From DATDYW01 sp044375695 (lineage in GTDB: Bacteria; Patescibacteriota; Minisyncoccia; Phycocordibacterales; JAACPR01), in NCBI GenBank assembly GCA_044375695.1, contig JBILMG010000033.1, positions 1 through 8,753 of the forward strand: a DNA stretch of 8,753 bases. The letters run 5' to 3'. Position 1 is the stretch's first letter, and every line of letters begins with the position of its first letter. The translations under genes were made by a program, and so were the position numbers. The notes beneath the pieces are model-generated. The model had not been told where the DNA came from. It searched no databases and worked only from the letters and a program-made list of their open reading frames with translations. This document shows, piece after piece, positions 5,809 to 8,753 of this stretch.

Positions 5809-5867
5809 CAAACCCCAGTTGCCGTCCCTCGCTCGCGCTAGCCGAGGGCGCCGTCTCCTGGGGTTTG
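5809..5867 (-). promoter_or_regulatory. Nested hairpin in the tuf-rpsJ gap
   Basis: On the minus strand CAAACCCCAG (5867-5858) pairs perfectly with CTGGGGTTTG (5818-5809). Inside lies a second stem, CCCTC and GCT pairing with AGC and GAGGG across one bulged G (about 5848-5826). The element fills half of the gap and begins about 24 nt after the tuf stop. It has no following U-run, so it is more like a leader, attenuator or processing element than a plain terminator. It is in the position where other bacteria place the S10 leader, but I cannot match it to a known motif. Confidence 0.6.
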
Positions 5868-5890
5868 TGTGCGGTTGGGGTAAGTCGGTC

Positions 5891-7096
5891 TTAGGCGATG
5901 ATCTTGGTGACGACGCCGGCGCCGACGGTCTTGCCGCCTTCGCGGATGGCGAAGCGGGTCTTGTCCTCGAGGGCGACCGGAGCGACGAGCTTAACCTTGA
6001 AGGTCACGGTGTCGCCCGGCATGGCCATCTCGACGCCCTCCTTGAGGGTAACCTCGCCGGTAACGTCGGTCGTGCGGATGTAGAACTGCGGCTTGTAGCC
6101 GGTGACGAACGGGGTGTGGCGGCCACCTTCCTCCTTCTTGAGGATGTAAACCTCAGCCTCGAAGTCGGTGTGCGGGGTCACAGAGCCGATAGCGGCGAGA
6201 ACCTGACCGCGGTGGATGTCCTCCTTGCGGGTACCACGGAGAAGGATACCGGCGTTGTCGCCAGCCTGGCCTTCAGCGAGGGTCTTGTTGAACATCTCGA
6301 TACCGGTGACGGTGGTCTTGGCGGTGTCCTGGAGACCGACGATCTCGATGTCCTGGCCAACCTTGACGATACCGCGCTCGATGCGGCCGGTGACGACGGT
6401 GCCGCGACCTTCGATCGAGAAGATGTCCTCGACCGGCATGAGGAACGGCTTGTCGGTCTCGCGGACCGGGGTCGGGATGAAGGAGTCGAGGTGATCGGCG
6501 AGCTCGACGATCTTGGCAGCCCACTGATCATCAGCGGTCTTGGCGTCGAGGGCCTTGAGGGACGAGCCGCGGACGAACGGGGTGTTCTTGCCGTCGTAGC
6601 CGTGCGCGGTGAGGAGGTCGCGGATCTCTTCCTCGACGAGGTCGATGAGGTCAGCGTCTTCGACCATGTCGCACTTGTTGATGTAGACGATGATCTTAGG
6701 CACGCCAACCTGCTTGGCGAGGAGCACGTGCTCGCGGGTCTGCGGCATCATGCCGTCAGTGGCGGCAACGACGAGGACCGCGCCGTCCATCTGGGCGGCA
6801 CCGGTGATCATGTTCTTGATGTAGTCCGCGTGGCCCGGGGCGTCGATGTGGGCGTAGTGGCGGTTCGGGGTCTCGTACTCGGAGTGGTGGAGGGCAATGG
6901 TAATACCACGCGCCTTCTCTTCCGGAGCGTTGTCGATACCGTCGACGCCTTCGATGCGGGCGTTGTAGCCCTTGTCCTTGGCGAGGGTGCCGAGGACGTG
7001 AAGGATAGCGGCGGTCGTGGTGGTCTTGCCGTGGTCAACGTGGCCGATGGTGCCGACGTTGAGGTGGGGCTTGGTGCGGTTGAAAGCGTCTGCCAT
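5891..7096 (-). CDS. tuf: Translation elongation factor Tu
   Basis: EF-Tu is the GTPase that delivers aminoacyl-tRNA to the ribosome. The 401-residue sequence has all G motifs: GHVDHGKT (18-25), RGITI (63-67), DAPGH (85-89) with the catalytic His89, NKCD (140-143), and SSLKAL (178-183). Domain 2 (GRGTVVTGRIERG) and domain 3 (ending FAIREGGKTVGAGVVTKI) are complete. Two details differ from the E. coli protein: Ala replaces Cys in D-C-P-G-H, and switch I reads ITIALHH instead of ITINTSH. Length is slightly above the usual 394-397. It is first in the unit, with its own promoter and without fusA, rpsG or rpsL upstream. The start is preceded by ATAACCATAAGAAA, with no Shine-Dalgarno motif. Confidence 0.99.
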   Translation of the reverse strand: MADAFNRTKPHLNVGTIGHVDHGKTTTTAAILHVLGTLAKDKGYNARIEGVDGIDNAPEEKARGITIALHHSEYETPNRHYAHIDAPGHADYIKNMITGAAQMDGAVLVVAATDGMMPQTREHVLLAKQVGVPKIIVYINKCDMVEDADLIDLVEEEIRDLLTAHGYDGKNTPFVRGSSLKALDAKTADDQWAAKIVELADHLDSFIPTPVRETDKPFLMPVEDIFSIEGRGTVVTGRIERGIVKVGQDIEIVGLQDTAKTTVTGIEMFNKTLAEGQAGDNAGILLRGTRKEDIHRGQVLAAIGSVTPHTDFEAEVYILKKEEGGRHTPFVTGYKPQFYIRTTDVTGEVTLKEGVEMAMPGDTVTFKVKLVAPVALEDKTRFAIREGGKTVGAGVVTKIIA

Positions 7097-7186
7097 TTTC
7101 TTATGGTTATTCGTCCGTTCACGCGGCAGCGCGAGCTTGGCCGAGTGAGCGGGCGAACTCTATCCGGGCTTGGTAAGTCGGTCCGC

Positions 7187-7210
7187 CTGCGACAAATAAA
7201 AGTCGCGCAG
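7187..7210 (-). promoter_or_regulatory. Hairpin near the 5' end of the tuf leader
   Basis: On the minus strand CTGC-GC-GAC pairs with GTCGCAG around a U-rich loop (TTTTATTT), with two bulged bases. It would lie at the very start of the transcript made from the promoter at 7223-7251. It could protect the 5' end or regulate tuf; this is inferred from position only. Confidence 0.3.
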
Positions 7211-7222
7211 CGCGGCCGGGGG

Positions 7223-7251
7223 AGTTTAAGACGGAGGGGGCGCGGTGTCAA
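7223..7251 (-). promoter_or_regulatory. Sigma70-type promoter for the tuf-rplB unit
   Basis: On the minus strand a perfect -35 TTGACA (7251-7246) is followed after exactly 17 nt by TAAACT (7228-7223), a 4 of 6 match to TATAAT. Transcription would start near 7216, leaving a leader of about 120 nt before the tuf ATG. It lies just after the terminator of the preceding gene, so the tuf unit is independent. Confidence 0.8.
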
Positions 7252-7282
7252 CGCTGGAGGACCTACGCAGGCAATAGGAACG

Positions 7283-7323
7283 CGGAAAGGCCCGGCTCCC
7301 CAACGGGGAGCCGGGCCTTTCCG
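7283..7323 (-). terminator. 19-bp perfect hairpin after the secreted-protein gene
   Basis: CGGAAAGGCCCGGCTCCCC (7283-7301) is an exact reverse complement of 7305-7323 around a 3-nt loop. It begins 14 nt after the stop codon of the secreted-protein gene and before the tuf promoter. The T-run is only TTT within the stem end, so it is a very stable hairpin with a weak tail. It most likely ends transcription or protects the 3' end of the message, and would work the same on either strand. Confidence 0.8.
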
Positions 7324-7337
7324 GGACCGGGTAAGCC

Positions 7338-8336
7338 TTACGGCTTGGCCAGAGTCACCTTAGTGGCGCCGCAGATTTCGCCGTCAGTGGTGCACACCTT
7401 TAAGGTGTAGACCTTGTACGGGACAAACTCCGAGGCGATGGTGCCGGCGGAAGGCCAGACGAATGTTCCCCTGCCCTGCTCCCCCTTATCGATAGAGGTA
7501 GCCACGTAGTAGTAGAGACCATCGGCGCTCTGGAGGTAGATGTCCAGGCGGTCACCGGACGCGAGACCGGCCCCTTTCCAGCGGATGGTGGCCGCCTGGC
7601 CGCCAACCAGCTTGGCGCTCGAGGAAGGTTCTAGGATGGAAATCTTGGCGTCGGTGGCCCGTTTAGCCGTATCGTCGTCGACGCCGTCGGCAAAGGCATT
7701 GTCGACCTCTACCTTGGGGCACTCGTCGGTAGAGATGCGGCCGGACTTATCGGTGACCGTGACCTTCTGCTTATAGGTCCCCTTGTCGATGAGGGTCACC
7801 TTCTGGCTAGAGCTGTTCCCCTTGAAAGCCCCTTCCCAGGAGTAGGAGTAGGGCTTGCTGCCGCCCGAAACGACCGCCGTGTAGGTGACGGTAGCCCCCA
7901 CCCCAACGCTGCGGTCGCCCACCTCGCAGGTGACGCGGAAAGCCGAGGAAGAGTTGCCGGTCTCCTTGGTCGAGGTAGCCGTCGTCTTCGAGGAAGACTT
8001 AGAGGAAGACTTCGAGCTCTTCGGGGCCGAGAGCGAGCTCACCTTGAGGTCGAGCGCCCGGAGCTTGGTATCGAGATCGGAGAGGTTGCCGGCCAGGTTG
8101 GTGACCTTGGCCAGGAGCACGTCGCGGTTGCGGGTCGAGCCGGCAATCGAGAGGGCCTCTACGTCTTTGGCGGCAACCTCGGCCTGCGCCGCGAGCCCCT
8201 CGATGGCGTCGCGGAGATCATTGATGAGCGCGGAGGCTTCGGACTTGGCGTCGGCGGCGGCAGCCGGCGCAGAGGGCGCCGTGGCGATGCCGAGCAGGAT
8301 GGCGACGGCGAGGACGGCGGCCAGGTGGTTTCGCAT
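7338..8336 (-). CDS. Secreted protein, coiled coil plus two Ig-like domains
   Basis: I do not recognise a named protein. With the start at 8336 the product has 332 residues and begins with a clear signal peptide (MRNHLAAVLAVAILLGIAT, cleavage near AAAA at 25-28). Residues 30-102 form a helical region with leucine heptads (L81, L85, L88, L92, L95), likely a coiled coil. A Ser/Lys/Thr-rich linker (about 103-131) follows. Residues 133-212 are a PKD-like Ig domain (GGSKPYSYSWEG; GTYKQKVTVTDKSG) with Cys137 and Cys206 near its ends. Residues 230-332 form a second Ig-like domain (ISILEPSSSAKLVGGQAATI; LDIYLQ; TLKVC) with Cys315 and Cys322. An upstream ATG at 8393 would bury the signal peptide, so I reject it. 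It probably acts outside the cell or at the surface, in adhesion or in a surface structure. Confidence 0.85.
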   Translation of the reverse strand: MRNHLAAVLAVAILLGIATAPSAPAAAADAKSEASALINDLRDAIEGLAAQAEVAAKDVEALSIAGSTRNRDVLLAKVTNLAGNLSDLDTKLRALDLKVSSLSAPKSSKSSSKSSSKTTATSTKETGNSSSAFRVTCEVGDRSVGVGATVTYTAVVSGGSKPYSYSWEGAFKGNSSSQKVTLIDKGTYKQKVTVTDKSGRISTDECPKVEVDNAFADGVDDDTAKRATDAKISILEPSSSAKLVGGQAATIRWKGAGLASGDRLDIYLQSADGLYYYVATSIDKGEQGRGTFVWPSAGTIASEFVPYKVYTLKVCTTDGEICGATKVTLAKP

Positions 8337-8363
8337 AGGGCTCGGGTTCTCGGGTAAAAGCTC

Positions 8364-8389
8364 GGCGCCCACGAAGAACCGTGGGCGCC
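8364..8389 (-). promoter_or_regulatory. 10-bp hairpin in the leader of the secreted-protein gene
   Basis: On the minus strand GGCGCCCACG (8389-8380) pairs perfectly with CGTGGGCGCC (8373-8364) around the loop GTTCTT. It ends 27 nt before the chosen start codon. If transcription starts near 8394, it lies at the 5' end of the message, where such hairpins often protect mRNA. Confidence 0.55.
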
Positions 8390-8393
8390 TCAC

Positions 8394-8410
8394 GGGGACA
8401 ATTGTACCCC
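8394..8410 (-). promoter_or_regulatory. Possible -10 box within a palindrome
   Basis: The minus strand reads GGGGTACAATTGTCCCC (8410-8394). TACAAT (8406-8401) matches 5 of 6 positions of the -10 consensus. It overlaps the palindrome ACAATTGT, whose G and C flanks extend the symmetry with one mismatch. No good -35 is found 16-18 nt upstream, where the DNA is G-rich, so this promoter may need an activator or may not exist. Confidence 0.4.
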
Positions 8411-8441
8411 TCCCCGCCCGTGGCGCGAGGAGGGGGTGTGG

Positions 8442-8471
8442 AAAAAGAAAAGCCGACCGGAGAGGTCGACT
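8442..8471 (-). terminator. Intrinsic terminator of the pilin-like gene
   Basis: On the minus strand AGTCGACC (8471-8464) pairs with GGTCGGCT (8458-8451) with one wobble and a TCTCC loop, followed by TTTCTTTTT (8450-8442). It begins 16 nt after the stop codon of the pilin-like gene. Confidence 0.85.
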
Positions 8472-8487
8472 GACGCAATGAGGGGCG

Positions 8488-8667
8488 CTAGTTTGAGTAG
8501 GAACCCTCGGGGGCGCGGCGGTTGTCTTCGACGCGATCGTACCCGTCGCCGCGAGAAGACCCGCGACCGCCCTTGCTGAAGGCGGAAGCGCCGATCGAAA
8601 CGAGGATAGCGATGATGCTGATCACGATCAGCAGCTCGATGAGGGTGAAGCCGGATTTGGATTTCAT
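8488..8667 (-). CDS. Very short type IV pilin-like protein
   Basis: The N-terminus KSG/FTLIELLIVISIIAIL is a type III signal of type IV pilins and pseudopilins. Prepilin peptidase would cut after the Gly, leaving Phe1 and the conserved Glu5, then a hydrophobic helix of about 20 residues. The mature part would have only 53 residues, much shorter than normal pilins (about 120-160). The rest is Gly/Arg/Ser-rich and ends EGSYSN, with two tyrosines (mature 37 and 51). The start is uncertain: ATG at 8667 gives a six-residue leader (MKSKSG), and ATG at 8676 adds MKS because ATGAAATCC is tandemly duplicated. A frameshift remnant of a longer pilin is possible, but I see no clear pilin continuation and a terminator follows directly. 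It may be a minor pilin or an exported peptide. Confidence 0.75.
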   Translation of the reverse strand: MKSKSGFTLIELLIVISIIAILVSIGASAFSKGGRGSSRGDGYDRVEDNRRAPEGSYSN

Positions 8668-8676
8668 GGATTTCAT

Positions 8677-8753
8677 GGGTATTGGTCGGTATTGGGTTTT
8701 AGCCAGACGAATGAAGGGGCTGGGCCGATTAGTAAACTGACATAGTTTTAAAT
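8677..8753. other. Upstream region of the pilin-like gene, right window edge
   Basis: These 77 nt hold no gene. A tandem pair of GGTATTGG (8678-8685 and 8688-8695, 10-nt period) lies directly before the pilin start. The far right end is AT-rich and may belong to a promoter on the minus strand, but no clear -35/-10 pair is visible within the window. Confidence 0.35.

Noticed and set aside
5537..7363. A 608-codon open frame on the plus strand, antisense to tuf and rpsJ
   Set aside because: It mirrors strongly conserved EF-Tu and S10 codons on the other strand. Its product is a low-complexity Val/Asp/Glu/Gly sequence with no recognisable domain. Long antisense frames are expected in GC-rich genes with biased codon use.
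8337..8393. An upstream ATG at 8393 for the secreted protein
   Set aside because: It would put 19 residues before the signal peptide, and its sequence is the leader hairpin.
1..8753. CRISPR array, transposase, insertion-sequence ends, tRNA or rRNA genes
   Set aside because: I found no regularly spaced repeats, no transposase-like protein and no cloverleaf or rRNA-like sequence. The two extra genes in the S10 cluster show no terminal repeats or target duplication that I could see.

Overview
The window (about 60% GC by eye) is the start of a ribosomal-protein gene cluster read on the minus strand. From right to left the order is tuf, rpsJ (S10), rplC (L3), rplD (L4), rplW (L23), rplB (L2), an interruption, rpsS (S19), rplV (L22) and the first codons of rpsC (S3). 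The host is a bacterium, and I infer a member of the Candidate Phyla Radiation (Patescibacteria), probably a Parcubacteria-type lineage. The clues are the N-terminus of S3 (MSHTVHPYA), the DAPGHADYIKNM switch II region of EF-Tu, Ala/Lys-rich tails on several ribosomal proteins, a small type IV pilin-like protein, and a secreted PKD/Ig-like protein with paired cysteines. This assignment is from memory of family patterns, not from a search.

Region 1 (7338-8753, minus strand) holds two cell-surface genes, each with its own end signal. They are a very short type IV pilin-like protein followed by a good intrinsic terminator, and a secreted protein with a signal peptide, a coiled coil, a Ser/Thr/Lys linker and two Ig-like domains. 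The second gene is followed by a 19-bp perfect hairpin.

Region 2 (2741-7282, minus strand) is the tuf to rplB unit. It has a strong sigma70-type promoter (TTGACA, 17 bp, TAAACT) and a leader of about 120 nt. No fusA, rpsG or rpsL precedes tuf. The two long gaps, tuf-rpsJ (114 nt) and rpsJ-rplC (101 nt), both contain strong inverted repeats. The remaining gaps are 11-27 nt.

Region 3 (839-2740) breaks the usually contiguous L2-S19 junction. After rplB come several hairpins, including a likely two-way terminator. Then comes a plus-strand gene for an unrecognised two-helix membrane protein with terminator-like hairpins on both sides, then a minus-strand metallo-beta-lactamase-fold hydrolase gene. 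A second sigma70-type promoter (TTGACC, 17 bp, TAGTAT) lies just before rpsS. The S10 cluster is therefore probably transcribed as at least two units.

Region 4 (1-838, minus strand) is rpsS, rplV and the start of rpsC, running off the left edge.

None of the eleven minus-strand start sites, nor the plus-strand one, has a recognisable Shine-Dalgarno sequence at normal spacing. Many have CC directly before the ATG. I see no tRNA, rRNA, CRISPR array, insertion sequence or transposase. The window looks like a core operon with one unusual interruption, not a defence or mobile island.
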